Assembly: GCF_963855985.1 (NCBI RefSeq) | Contig: NC_087093.1 | Span: 3,727,501-3,791,500 of the forward strand | Direction of reading: 5' to 3' | Source of the DNA: Ostrinia nubilalis | Taxonomy: Eukaryota > Arthropoda > Insecta > Lepidoptera > Crambidae | DNA: 64,000 nt | In this document: positions 1-10,339 of the stretch, piece by piece | How positions within the stretch are numbered: position 1 is the first letter of the stretch | Layout of the letters: the number at the start of each line of letters is the position of its first letter | Notes under the pieces: model-generated | What the model was told of the DNA's origin: nothing | Database searches by the model: none | Seen by the model: the letters and a program-made list of their open reading frames with translations, nothing else | Made by a program: the position numbers and the translations under genes

Positions 1-238
1 CCCAACTTCCACGTAAAGTTTTGAAGAAAACAGACATTCTGGCATGATGAATAACTCGAAGTGTCAGCCTGAATTATAGAATTATGTGAACTTTTAAAAA
101 TTATGTCCGGGGCAGGTAAGAAGAGGCCCGTGCCAGTGGCTTAAAGACTACCTACTTATTCCTACTTTCCAATTAATGTTATTGTGCATCGATTGAGAGA
201 ATTCTTATTTAGGTAACTACATGGAAAACTTAAGTATG

Positions 239-306
239 GCTGAGTTGCACCAACACCTAACTTTGACTGTAACTATAACGATAACCAGTTAATAGGCAAC
301 CCAGCC
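239..306. mobile_element. MITE family A, internally deleted copy
   Basis: Starts 'ggctgagttgcacc' and ends 'ggcaacccagcc', the two ends of the family found about eleven times in this window. The middle of the element is missing; full copies are about 120 bp. Full copies are often flanked by TTA or TAA, which fits PIF/Harbinger-type insertion. That superfamily assignment is an inference. Confidence 0.75.
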
Positions 307-1473
307 TAAGTAATTCATATTTCACAATACAAGGTACAAAACATGAAAACTTGTTCTACCTATAATATCTTTGATATCGGTGACCAAATGGTTAGTTAAT
401 TAAACAGCTCATATTGTCAATAATAACATTTAATTTAAAAGTTTACCTGCGTCAAAGTAAAAATCTTACAAACATTAAGATTGTTCAATCGCACTTGCTG
501 CAAAAGTATTTTACTTCCCAAATAAAAAGTAAAAATTACTACGATACTTATTAATTGTAAGCCTATTTCGTGAAGCCTCGTTGACTTTGAGCTACTTGAT
601 TTTTCACTTAACCTCGTAAGCCCGGATGTGCCTCAGAAGGAACTAAAACTTTGTAGTCAGTAACGCCGAGACATTTTTGGAGGTGAATTGTAAGTATCGC
701 CGGATGTGCCTTCAGAGGAACTAAAACTTTAGCGATAATTTTAAGTTAAAAAATTCGCGCCTATCGAACAAAAAGAGTGATAGTCTTTGGCTTAAAGTAT
801 TCAAAATCAGGTATCCGAAGTTATTAATGTAAAAAAAACAAAATGTCACTGTCAAATTATGATCTTTCTTTGACAAGGTGGTTCTTCCGAGAGGACGTGA
901 TGTACGATTATTTTTTTTTTCTTCACGAAAGCGTTGTTTAATTGAAAAACTAACCAGTATAATTTAAGTTTAAATACTTCTAAACAAGCAAAAAACATAT
1001 TTTTACCAATTCGAAGAAGTTTTGTAAGATTTTTTTTCGTTTGAAAATAATAGTTCTTTGCAAGGAACATTCGGTCTTGATGGTGAAAGTTTTATTTTTG
1101 TACATTTTTTTCTATTGAGATGGATTGAGTATTGGACTTTTAAAATTATTATATGTTTGAGAAAATTTATCATGAGAACGTTCTGATTTTTAGTTTAATA
1201 AATATTATAATTAACATGAATATTCACTTTACTTCTTATACATTCTAACCTATCATTATTGTATGTTATAAAACCCATAGTACTTTTAAAAGTACTAATC
1301 ATGAAACATTGAATAAAATTAAAACACTTGTACCTTTTCAGTTACATTTATTTATATCATTATTGTATCTTTATGTAGTATGTAACGTTCGTTACTACAG
1401 AAAACACAAATTATTTCACAAAATGGCACAAGTTTTATAATATGGCAATGTTAGCCTAAAAATCAGTCTATAC
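307..1473. other. AT-rich unique DNA without a gene
   Basis: No reading frame, RNA gene or known repeat can be supported. The only structure seen is an imperfect direct repeat at 616-731, listed separately. Short open frames here are AT-rich and have no recognisable motif. Confidence 0.5.
616..731. repeat. Imperfect direct repeat, two units about 79 bp apart
   Basis: Both units read 'ccggatgtgcc', a few variable bases, then 'ggaactaaaacttt'. The first lies at about 616-654 and the second at 690-731. About 40 bp of each unit is similar. The function is unknown. It may be an old local duplication or paired binding sites. Confidence 0.6.
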
Positions 1474-1690
1474 GTGGCGGCTTCGTACGGCTTACTGTCT
1501 CTAACAAAAACTAACAATGGGAGCGTCGCGAGAGGGGGCGCGCAGAGCGCGGTCCAATGCCGAGGCGTAGGCGGGAAGCGTTCCTATTGGCCGTGGCCGT
1601 GTCGGTCCAGGCAACATAATTTCACCGACCCGCGGGCGTTTAGCCAACCTAACGGAATACACCTCGTATGCGCGCTACAAGTATTAATTT
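1474..1690. promoter_or_regulatory. GC-rich island, possible promoter
   Basis: About 200 bp of CpG-rich sequence stands out from AT-rich surroundings. It contains CCAAT-type boxes on both strands ('ggtccaatgcc' and 'cctattggcc') and GC-rich runs such as 'gggggcgcgcag'. A frame stays open through it, but it begins at GTG and has no family motif, so I do not call it a gene. It could be a host promoter or first exon. Base composition is the only evidence. Confidence 0.3.
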
Positions 1691-2213
1691 TTTTTAAAGT
1701 TTACATTTATGTTTTATTTTAAAGTATAAAATACAATTTATTTACTTTTTCTTTTTAAAGTCTGTAATACCGAATGTTCTTTTAAGAGAAAACATTTTTT
1801 GATTATTTTTCACCTAAAATAAGCTCTATGCACTATTATCTAGGGCCCCTGAAAATATGAATGCAAAAAAAAATCTCCAACATAGATTTTTTTTTACTCG
1901 AAGTGCTCGGCGTTTACTACTACAAATTATTCGTTCTTCTGAAAGCACATTCGGCGATACTTAGAAGTCGACAAAATTTACTCTTCGGTCTTACGAGGTT
2001 AAACCTTGTCTCCAGATAATTAAATCCCTTATCAGATCTGTAAATATTAATGCGATGATTGCGCGGCGCCATCTGGCGGCAATTTCATTTGAACGGGCGT
2101 AAATCGCGAGCCATAAGGCGCTGACAAACGAACAAGGGACAGTTACGAACTTTTTCAGTGCGGGCCTTGATTTCTTAAAGCGATTACTTAAGCTAAAGTA
2201 TTACTTGTCATAC

Positions 2214-2335
2214 TAATGCCCGTTTTCACCATCAATCCCTAATTTTTAAGTGACCTCTATGAAAACAAAATTCCTGTTAGGTGTTACCATAGGAGTCACT
2301 TAAAAATTAGGGATTGATGGTGAAAACGGGCATTA
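2214..2335. mobile_element. MITE family B (TA-flanked, 39-bp inverted ends)
   Basis: Perfect-looking terminal inverted repeats run 'tgcccgttttcaccatcaat' through 'taatttttaagtgac' and back again at the right end. The copies at 2214, 25321, 45959 and 62520 are each flanked by TA. This suggests a Tc1/mariner-type MITE. The centre is short and holds no coding sequence. Confidence 0.85.
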
Positions 2336-2462
2336 GTCTATTTAATTACTAAATACCTACACTGAAATTTGTTTGAATATTCAGTGCTGGTCATGATGCT
2401 TTTGATTTTTTATATCTCTTGTATCAAAAAGTAAGTCACCACCCACCAAAGCCTCATCTTTA

Positions 2463-2885
2463 CCTCATCAACATCATCATTTCAGCCACAGGACGTCCAC
2501 TGCTGAACATAGGCCTTCCCCAATAATTTCCATGTTGACCGGTTGGTAGCGGCCAGCGTCCAGCGCCTTTAGATGGACGTCTCACGGCCGGTTCACACAT
2601 GTCTCCGTTTTACTGTTCCGTTTTATCGCGTACGTTTTTTTTTTTTTCGTCGATGTATGTATTACTGTATACAGAATACTGTGTCATGTGTGAAGTCGCT
2701 CATACAACTACATAAGCCATCGACGAAAAAAAAAGTAGTGCGCGATAAAACGGAATAGTAAAACGGAGACATGTGTGAACCGGCCGTCACGCCGCGTTTT
2801 CCGGTACGCGGTACGCGATGGCGCAACCTTGCTGCCCCATCGGCATCAGTTCTGCGTACTATGTGCCCTGCCCATCTGTTTACTT
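2463..2885 (-). mobile_element. RTE-type LINE 3' end, split by a foldback element
   Basis: Read on the minus strand, this is the end of an RTE-like endonuclease/reverse-transcriptase gene. It includes the 'gcccctatgttcagcagtgg' type tail and a (ATG)n-like end ('catcatcat' on plus). The right part (about 2800-2885) matches the region coding 'GHIAR' in better copies such as 5560-5850. The copy is interrupted at 2585-2786 by an unrelated inverted-repeat element. It is 5'-truncated and non-coding. Confidence 0.7.
2585..2786. mobile_element. Foldback MITE inserted in RTE, 3-bp target repeat TCA
   Basis: The two ends are inverted copies: 'cggccggttcacacatgtct' on the left and its complement on the right, with about 85-bp arms that also hold an A/T run and 'cgtcgatg'. 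TCA at 2582-2584 is repeated at 2787-2789. The interrupted RTE resumes right after it. The superfamily is uncertain; the 3-bp duplication fits PIF/Harbinger or CACTA types. Confidence 0.75.
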
Positions 2886-3082
2886 AGTGACTGTTTACTC
2901 CTCGGAGTTCCGTACGTCCCCTAGAGCCCCTTAATATTTAATGATCCTATATCGCTGTATTGACTTTGCGACAATTCCCGGTAGTATTGGTCACGTATTC
3001 ATTTCCAGTATGGGAATATGAGAGCAATTCTGAATCAAATTATTGGAGTGATAAGGACCAATAATAAAATAATACTTAGACT

Positions 3083-3230
3083 CATCATCATCATCATCTC
3101 AGCCATAGGACGTCCACTGCTGAACATAGGCCTCCCCCAATGCTTTCCATATTGCCCGGTTGGTAGCGGCCTGCGTCCAGCGCCTTCCTGCTACCTTTAT
3201 GATGTCGCCGGTCCACCTTGTGTCCACATA
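3083..3230 (-). mobile_element. RTE-type LINE 3' end with (CAT)n tail
   Basis: The plus strand shows 'atcatcatcatcatc' and then 'ggacgtccactgctgaacat', continuing through 'gtagcggcctgcgtccagcg' to 'ccggtccacc'. The complement codes the last residues of an RTE reverse transcriptase (the 'DDI.KVAG.RW.QAA' region). It is 5'-truncated at about 150 bp. Confidence 0.75.
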
Positions 3231-3496
3231 CGTAGACCAAAAAGTCTGAATATAAAAATGACATCTACAGATTATTATCTGTCCAAACTAAGAGCACTAA
3301 TTGGGAGCTGGGAGATGAAGCTTTCCAGAACTACCACTAATATTAAATAAGTACTAGTTACTGTCATTCCATTCTTTTGCTAATGACATCCTAAATCTCC
3401 CCACATACAAAGGGCATTGTAGCACTTTAACCTTTATTCCTTCTTTGGTCACATCACACTGCAGTAGTAATGACATTACTTCAATGTTATGGTATA

Positions 3497-3895
3497 CTAG
3501 CGGCCGCCCGCGACTTCGTACGCGTGGATCCCGTTTTACCCCCTTCATCTATCGTACTACGCGGTTTAGATTTTTCATACAAATGTATTTTCCCGCTAAC
3601 TCCCGTTCCCGTGGGAATTTTGCAATATCCTGTTGTAACTAAGCTTTAAGTTTACAAAAGTACCTGCATGCCAAATTTCAAGCGTCTAACTTAAGCGGTT
3701 TAGATTTTTCATACAAAAGGATTTTCCCGCTATTTCCCGTTCCCGTAGGAATTTCGGGAATTCCTTTCTTAGTGCACCTCTACGGTACCTAAGCTACGTC
3801 CCTTCCAAATTTCAAGTGCCTACGTTTAGCCGTTTAGGCTGTGCATTGATATGTCAGTCAGTCAGTCAGTCAGTTTCTCCTTTTATACATTTAGA
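3497..3895 (-). mobile_element. Non-autonomous Helitron, 399 bp
   Basis: On the minus strand it begins TCTAAATG and ends with GC-rich 'gcgggcggccgCTAG'. It sits between a host A and T (A at 3496, T at 3896), as Helitrons do. Internally it has two diverged repeats of 'gcggtttagatttttcatac' and a (CAGT)n run at about 3853-3875. It has no coding capacity. Confidence 0.75.
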
Positions 3896-3999
3896 TTACT
3901 ATACCTATGACGGTAATGGTGATGGTATACCAACGTTATTTCCTACACGTTTTCCGACATACACTTCGAGAAAAGATGGATCAAATCATGTATTCTTTT

Positions 4000-4182
4000 T
4001 TTTCTACATAAAGATTATTAGTAATTTGTTGTTACACAAATTACTAAGCTAAATGTGCTTTGATACAAGCGAGCGAGATCACGAGTGAGCTCACCACAAT
4101 AGTCGAGCGGCGGGGACCGAACCCGCGTTCCCCGGATCACGAGTCGGCCAGTCCGACCCCTTCACCGTTCCGCTATCGTGGC
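4000..4182 (-). mobile_element. tRNA-derived SINE (family 1)
   Basis: On the minus strand the head starts 'gccacgatagcggaacgg' (A-box-like) and holds 'gggttcggtccc' (B box, plus 4113-4124). This is the split pol III promoter of a tRNA-derived SINE. A body of about 100 bp follows. A diverged body copy lies at 25160-25275. It is not a tRNA gene: there is no proper cloverleaf 3' half. Confidence 0.65.
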
Positions 4183-4221
4183 TTCATATAATATTATTAT
4201 AGTTTCTAGTAATGTCGTGAC

Positions 4222-4514
4222 TAGGGTTGCCAGGTCCAAAATCACAAAAGCCGGACTTTGTGCTTCATTTGGCCGGACATTTTACCCTAAAAGCCGGACA
4301 TGTGACGGGGGGGGGGGTGCAAATAGTGTCAGCTCATGAGTGAGTACTATCATCATCGGTTGCTAACCAACATCCTGATGCGTGCGCTGATTCTGTGGCT
4401 CGACTTTTGCCTGGCGCGGCAACCAAATAAAAAGCCTAACAAAAGCCGGACAGGCCGGACAAGTCCCTAAAAAGCCAAACATGTCCGGCTAAAACCGGAC
4501 GCCTGGCAACCCTA
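4222..4514. mobile_element. hAT-type MITE, 293 bp, perfect 8-bp target duplication
   Basis: Ends are 'tagggttgccagg' and its complement. The 8 bp GTCGTGAC at 4214-4221 is repeated exactly at 4515-4522. An 8-bp duplication is the hallmark of hAT elements. The interior repeats 'gccggac' several times on both strands and has an 11-base G run near 4306. No transposase is present. Confidence 0.85.
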
Positions 4515-4521
4515 GTCGTGA

Positions 4522-4606
4522 CACCCAAAGTGTTAAAAAGTTGACAACACAACCTTACCAAGTAACAAAGACGTGTTGCGTACTTTTTGGCCACTTTGGG
4601 TGTCAT
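4522..4606. repeat. Short foldback next to the hAT MITE
   Basis: 'tgacacccaaagtg' at the left pairs with 'cactttgggtgtca' at the right. A second paired stretch follows ('aaaaagt' and 'acttttt', then 'acaacac' and 'gtgttg'). The left end overlaps the hAT target duplication, so the hAT element probably landed at the tip of this older hairpin. Confidence 0.65.
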
Positions 4607-4907
4607 GAACTATTTGACTTTGACTATACCTATGTCTATGTCTAAATATTACGGCATGATCAAATATTAATAAAAACCTTTCGTTATCACAAATCACAAT
4701 ACCGCTAAAAAGCCTTGCCCTTTCTTTGAAACCTAGACAATATTACTTTCTTCGCATAATTCTGCGAAGATCGTATTATCATAGTAGAAACCAATAAGTA
4801 GGCCAACTCGAGCCCCGAGCAAGGGATAATAACCTGAACACGTAGGGCTGTCGCTTATAGCTTAACCAATCGTCAAAAATGCATAGTCAATCTTATGTAG
4901 GTACTTA

Positions 4908-5072
4908 CTAGCTTTCCGCCCGCGTGAAGTTTTGTCCGTTACAGAAAAACATTGTCGCGCGCGTCTCTGTTTCAAAAACCTCTATGCCAAATTTCATCAA
5001 AATCGGTTAAGTGGTTCAGGTGTGAAAGCCACACACAGACAGACAGTTACTTTCGCATTTATACTATTTAGA
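4908..5072 (-). mobile_element. Non-autonomous Helitron, 165 bp
   Basis: On the minus strand it starts TCTAAATAGTATAAATGCG and ends 'gcgggcggaaagCTAG', between host A (4907) and T (5073). It carries a short (CAGA)n stretch near its 5' end. No coding sequence. Confidence 0.75.
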
Positions 5073-5207
5073 TCAGAGAACACGGTTTCCTTGAGCCATA
5101 ATACATATATTCTACAATGATCAGACCACTCTAATCCTCGTGGTCTCAATTATAGAAACTCTAGCTATAGCTCTACTTAGTTAAGGAACTAGCGAAACTT
5201 CGGAAGC

Positions 5208-5388
5208 TTCGGCCAAACCAACGCGTGCAGATCGCGTCAGCGATGGCGATGGCGATTACTGCGCATGCATAGATCACCGCGACCAATGACAGGACGCGTT
5301 GATGAGAAGTCATCGCTACATATTCATACACGACATCTGATCGCCATTGCCATCGCGAACGCAGGCTGCACGCGTCGGTTTGGCCGAA
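5208..5388. mobile_element. MITE with about 50-bp GC-rich inverted ends
   Basis: Left 'ttcggccaaaccaacgcgtg' pairs with right 'cgcgtcggtttggccgaa'. The pairing continues inward through 'gcgatggcgatggcgat' and 'atcgccattgccatcgc'. It is much more GC-rich than its flanks. No other copy is in the window and no clear target duplication was found. Confidence 0.7.
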
Positions 5389-5559
5389 CCTTAACACCGC
5401 TACAGGGATGCAGGCGAGTTTGCTCACTCGATAATAAATTTATACAAGTACATAATTATTAATTAGGTGTTTGATCTAATATGCTTATATTGGCATGAGT
5501 TCCCTTTGGCTTATGTCTCGTAGAGTAGAGAGAATTATATGAGTTAAGGCTACGAGTAT

Positions 5560-5850
5560 TAGAGACCATTTTAGAGTGTACCAGATCGTCGGTCCACAAA
5601 GTGGGAGGCCTGCCCACGCTACGTCTTCCGGTTCGTGGTCGCCACTCAAAAACTTTCGTGCCCCAGCGGCCATCAGCTCTACGAGCTATGTGCCCCGCCC
5701 ACTGCCACTTGATTTTAGCGATTCTGCGGGCTATGTCAGTCACTCTGGTTCTCCTACGGATCTCCTCATTTCTGATTCGATCACGTAGGGAAACTCCGAG
5801 CACCGCTTCATCGCCTATTTGTCTTAACTGTACTAAACTTTTTGTTGCAC
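5560..5850 (-). pseudogene. RTE reverse transcriptase C-terminal remnant
   Basis: A minus-strand frame (open over 5459-5902) reads the C-terminal region of an RTE-clade retrotransposon polyprotein. Landmarks are 'RIRNEEIRRRTRV', then 'KWQWAGHIARR', then 'GRRSVGRPPTLWTDDL'. This tail lies beyond the reverse-transcriptase core; the catalytic part is absent. The usual last 40 residues and the microsatellite tail are also missing after 'WTDDL', so the copy is cut at both ends. It is a dead fragment. The neighbouring sequence gives no sign of a host gene. Confidence 0.8.
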
Positions 5851-6960
5851 TGCAATCTATACTGGGCAAAATTAATATCAGGATAAAATATAATTGATAC
5901 ACATTTAGAGAATGCTTCTTTAAAACTACTCACCGAACTTCTATATGAATAAAATCTAGGGAACTTTTCGTTAAATTCACCTGCAAGTCTTGAGGTCGAC
6001 TTTTTACAATAGTTAATTTTACTTACTTGACAAACGGAGTTACGACTTAACTGCCAATGAAGTTAACGCCTGCCACTGCTAGTTATCAGCCAATTTTGAG
6101 AAATTTTGGCATTTAATTAAATTTATTAATTTAAAGATTATACTTTTTGTAAAACCGTTTGTACAATTGTTTGTTATCCCTAATAAAATAAAATAAAATA
6201 AAGATCAAAATCTTTACAAAATATTGATAATAAAAAAACTTTTCTTCGACTTCTGCCTCGGACTTTTTTTTTTTCTTGACAAACTTTTCACAAAAAAACA
6301 TTGTATAAGCTCACCAATAGGTAACCGTATTCAAAGCTCAACAATTTTTCGAGGGCTCACCAACGCGAGCTTCCAACAAAAAGTGCGCTAAGTAGAATGA
6401 ATGAGCAACTTTTAAGGGTTCCGCTTCCATTCCAAAAATACAAAAACCTTGACGGTGGAACGCGAGTGGGAGTGTGAAAAAACATTAGTACGGCTCGAGC
6501 TAGTCTGAACAAATGTAAATTTATTTTCACTAGAAGTTTTACTTATGAGGTAGGCGTGCCTACATTTGGAACGTGCTAAAGTAGAGAGTAAAAAATAAAT
6601 AAAACTTACAAGTTGCTTACCTACAACATAAGTACGTGTAAAACCAAGTATGGTCGACACGACAGCACAAGCTTTGCGCCTTCACTGCCTATACTGAGCG
6701 GAGCTCAATTTGGTGTTAGTGAGATAAAAAAAACAATTTTGTTATTAATTGTTATGGTGCCAAATTTATTTATTTACTTAAAGAAACCAACAGCGATACA
6801 TAGAAAATATTAGTTATAAGATTTAGACTGATAGAGCCAATGAACAGGTTTCCCATATAAATTATTTTTAAATTCACTATCTGAATTTTCAAGTTGTTGA
6901 ATAAGAGATCTCTTAATATTGTTTTCACAGTGGAAACATTCAAGTTTTTTTTTCAACATT
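5851..6960. other. AT-rich DNA without a gene
   Basis: No supported coding sequence. An (AATAA)n run at about 6178-6202 after 'gtttgttatccc' resembles the 3' tail of a LINE, but the upstream sequence is too short and diverged to name. The rest shows nothing recognisable. Confidence 0.45.
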
Positions 6961-6962
6961 CA

Positions 6963-7108
6963 GTCCACCCACAAGGTGGACCGACGACATCATAAAGGTA
7001 GCAGGAAGGCGCTGGACGCAGGCCGCTCCCAACCGGGCAGCATGGAAGCATGGAAGCATTGGGGGAGGCCTAAGTTCAGCAATGGACGTCCTATGGCTGA
7101 GATGATGA
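6963..7108 (+). mobile_element. RTE-type LINE 3' end with (ATG)n tail
   Basis: Plus strand reads 'aggtggaccgacgacatcat', 'gcgctggacgcaggccgctc', then 'gcctaagttcagcaatggac' and ends 'gagatgatgatgg'. The frame reads 'VDRRHHKGSRKALDAGRSQP' in one register and the RTE C-terminus in another. It is 5'-truncated at about 145 bp. Confidence 0.75.
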
Positions 7109-7268
7109 TGGAAACAGCCATGTTGTAAGACTTTGACAATGTTGCACATTTTATGTAAGAGTAATACGAGTAGTTTTGATGGGAGTTGCAAATGTTTAAA
7201 TTCTCTATTCATACCATTAATCCAGTTTATTATTCAGCTAGAGAATTTATATGAGCAATAAAACATTA

Positions 7269-8486
7269 GTAGGGGAACCTGTTGAACCTTGGACAGAGTT
7301 GTACCTAAAACAATTGTATATATTTTTTAAATTATGCGGTTTTATGAAAAGTTGTCTAGGGTATTACATACGTTATTTGTCAACATTAACGTGAAGTTAG
7401 CTAAGATTCGCCGACGCCGTGCAAGTACAAGAAAAAATGGTAATTTAATATTTTACACTGACGCAGTGAGTTTTTGGAGGTTTACTTAATGTCAATTTAT
7501 GAAAAATGTTGCATGTTTGATAAAACGGTTATAGTTAGAACATAATCTTTATATATCTAGCTACTGGACGATATGAGTTTCAGATCCTAAGCTCAAATGG
7601 AAGTGGGTTTATTATGCTTATTAAGTGAAGTAGTCGCAATGTTGTACCTTGACCACCCAACTAGCGATGTATAATTTTATTGTAATAAAAAAAACATATT
7701 ATACTGTTATAGATACAATGCCCCGAAGACCTCAAAATAGCAATTTAAAGTCTGTTTTTGATATATATTTTTTTAATTTCTAATGTTATTAAAATTTATG
7801 TTTATTTTATCTTCATATGACTTTTTTAAGATTATTTTTGTTGATAAAGCGGTTTTAATGGATATTTTGCTAGAATTTATGTTAAATGATAAGAAATAAA
7901 AAAAACTACATTGCAAGTTAAAGCCACTCCAGCGCGTATTTTGTCCTACACGACATAACATATCAACATTCAACAAAATTTTCTAGAAAAAATGTTAAAT
8001 AATGTCATATTTTTGTTGATTGTGTAAGGCTAAACATGGACTGGAGAGCCGGCTTAAACTTAAGTGATTTGTTGCCAAAAAATTGTGAAAAATAATTAGT
8101 ACAAAAAATGTGGATGAGGATCTTTTTTTAAAAATACTTTTACTTAGATATTGTTGCTAATAACTGTAATAATTGGTATTTCAAATAATAATTTAACAGA
8201 AAATTTACAAATTGAAGCGAATATAAGCATTTATTTAAATTTAAATAGGTACAACGTACACGGTCCAAGGTACATCTGGTTTGTTGTACCTAGGACAGTT
8301 TTCCCTTTTTTTTTCTAGCAGCTAGTATGCCAAAATTTTTAAAATTATACACAATTTTATGAATGAATTATGTAGTTAATTAAATGATCTTTAAATATAA
8401 CTGCACTAGACAAGTTTAACTATCACCATTATTTTTCAAAAAATCAAAATTCGAAAAACTGGCCTAAGTACAACAGGTTCCCCTAC
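7269..8486. mobile_element. Possible 1.2-kb degenerate DNA transposon
   Basis: 'taggggaacctgttg' at 7270-7284 recurs as an exact inverted copy at 8471-8485. Related pieces ('ttggac', 'gttgtaccta') recur just inside both ends. Between them is AT-rich sequence with no usable frame. An ATG at about 7716 starts a very short basic frame ('MPRRPQNSN') that soon stops. Two matching ends about 1.2 kb apart suggest an old terminal-inverted-repeat element. The superfamily is unknown. Confidence 0.4.
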
Positions 8487-8689
8487 CTGGTCCGAAGATA
8501 TTAAGGAACCGTAATATAATGTGGGGAGTTATTAACTTTATTAACTAGGAATATGACCGCACTTCTAGCGTTGTGCTCCTAATTGAAGTTACTAGCAACG
8601 CCATAACAATATCTCAGAGTTTGTAGTAGCACTGGAGTGGCTACATTTTTCGTGCCTTCATTAGTATTCTTTAGATGAAGCAGAATTCT

Positions 8690-8812
8690 TAGGCTGGGTT
8701 GCACCATCTTACTTTAACTTTGACAAACGTCAGAAATCTGTCAAACTCCATACAAAAATCACCGGTTATCGTCATAGTTACCGTTAAAGTTAGGTGGTGC
8801 AACTCAGCCTTA
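8690..8812. mobile_element. MITE family A, full copy
   Basis: Flanked by TTA on both sides ('TTAGGCTGGG' and 'CAGCCTTA'). The interior matches the other copies ('ctttgacaaacgtcag', 'accggttatcgt'). About 120 bp, non-coding, opposite orientation to most copies. Confidence 0.85.
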
Positions 8813-8904
8813 GTAAGTATAATGTTAGTTAACATCGCAAAAATTTATACATTTTGGTAGTTATTTTCATTGTCAGAATATCTTATTAGGTACCCAACTG
8901 GACT

Positions 8905-9051
8905 AACACCCGTATCACAAACTATGCTTGCTTAAGTGAGGCAGCAAATCGAACGCACAGCGTTGAATAGAGCTCTGAGATTGGTTCGTGTGTCACCCTG
9001 TGCATCAACGTGCACTGTGAGACCTCATAGTAATGTTTGAATACGGGCGTA
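8905..9051. mobile_element. MITE family C copy
   Basis: Ends are 'acacccgtatcacaaac' and 'gtttgaatacgggcgt'; the interior has 'cgaacgcacagcgttga' and 'gacctcatagtaatgtt'. Similar copies lie at 28602 and 56097, with a half copy at 20092. The open frame across it is shared by copies because they are repeats, not because it is a gene. Confidence 0.8.
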
Positions 9052-9347
9052 AATGTAAGTGTGATAAATGTACCCAAAGAAATGTACCATAATACAAAAT
9101 GGAAACATTTTTCTTGTGGAAATGAGAATTTCACCTAAGCTTCAGATGGAATACAGTAACTTGTAAATTCCTATATTTATTTAAACTTCATTTTGGGTAT
9201 AAATGGTGGACGTCATGTTACTAGGCATTTCTTCCAGTCAACCATTGTTAAGCAGAGAAAGAGAGTCAGTGCATAAACCTATTCACTAACTTCTTTAAGT
9301 ATAGGTTACGTTACGTATACGTTTTTGGAAGTACCTATTAGAATACT

Positions 9348-9452
9348 TTGCGAGAGACTTCTATGCAGGACCGGTCTTTATGGAAATCCTTGGGGGAGGC
9401 CTTTGTCCAGCAGTGGACGTCATTTGGCTGAAACGAACGAACGAACGTCAAC
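9348..9452 (+). mobile_element. RTE-type LINE 3' end with (GAAC)n tail
   Basis: Plus strand reads 'gcaggaccggtctttatgga', 'gggaggcctttgtccagcag', then 'acgtcatttggctgaaacga' and a GAAC run. These are the last 25 or so codons and tail of an RTE element. Confidence 0.8.
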
Positions 9453-9489
9453 ATAGAACAAAATCGGTTATTTCATTCTAACAGCGGGT

Positions 9490-9610
9490 GTCAATTTGTG
9501 ATGCTGATCAATGATTTAATAACAGCCGGTTTGCTGGAACAATACAGCTGTTACGCAAATGAAACGGCGCGTTTGTTATTGAATGTGCTGACTATTGAGT
9601 ATGGTTTATA
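9490..9610. other. Unique GC-richer block
   Basis: Non-repeat sequence with balanced composition ('aacagccggtttgctggaac', 'tgaaacggcgcgtttg'). No frame or motif is supported. It is a candidate conserved non-coding element only because it contrasts with its surroundings. Confidence 0.2.
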
Positions 9611-9620
9611 GTATAACATT

Positions 9621-9733
9621 AAGGCCGAGTTGCACCATCTAACTTTGACCGTAACTATAAGAATAACCGGTGTTTTGTAAGGATTTTGACAAATTTTTGA
9701 CGTTTGTCTAAGTAAGATGGTGCAATCCAGCCT
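9621..9733. mobile_element. MITE family A copy
   Basis: Begins 'aaggccgagttgcaccatct' and ends 'gatggtgcaatccagcct'. It is slightly shorter and more diverged than the other copies. Confidence 0.8.
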
Positions 9734-10035
9734 ATGTTATTGAAAGAAAGATTGATACAGATTTAGACCTTATTAAGTTAGCTAAATATCTGTATATTCT
9801 AAAACACCTGTGGCTTCAGACAATCGTTGAAGTCTAACGGATTGACCTGTGTATTGTTTGGAACCTATCGCTCGAAACAAACAAGCAATAGACGCAGATC
9901 GCCTCCAGTTACAGTACAATAGAGACCAAGTTGTGGCGTCAATCTGTTCGTATTGATTGAGGCTCTTGACCTGTTTTAAATCAGACGTTAATGTGTGTTA
10001 TGTTGAATCGAAATCTATTTAAAAGCTTAATACTA

Positions 10036-10204
10036 CTCACTGATTAATCACGAAATCTCTGAAATTTTGACACCTACAAACTTGAAATTTGGCAAGTAGG
10101 TTCCTTATAGGGTGTAGACATCCGCCAAGAACGGATTTTATGAAACTCCACCCCTAAGGGGTTAAAACGGGGGCCACGCGTACGAAGTCGCGGGCGGCCG
10201 CTAG
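10036..10204 (+). mobile_element. Helitron fragment, 3' end intact
   Basis: Ends 'aagtcgcgggcggccgCTAG' followed by T, the same 3' end as the minus-strand copies at 3497 and 15912. The 5' end is unclear; 'tcactgattaatcacg' at about 10037 is a possible start. Non-coding. Confidence 0.55.
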
Positions 10205-10339
10205 TAAACAGAAAAAGAATAAAACTAATGGATGTAAAGCCTCCAGAATACATACTATTGAAGGTGATAGTGTGGCCTAATCTATTTTGCCAAATGATCG
10301 AAGGCATACGTCTTAATTCCAAGTGGTTTAGTAACATAA

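Noticed and set aside
3445..3642. Arg-rich frame 'RPRLRTRG' also at 15869 and 10074
   Set aside because: This is the GC-rich Helitron end translated by chance in all copies.
4067..4183. tRNA gene on the minus strand
   Set aside because: A and B boxes are present, but the sequence lacks a sound anticodon arm and is fused to a body repeated at 25160. It is a SINE.
8922..9134. Gene shared with 28569-28772
   Set aside because: Both frames are in MITE family C copies.
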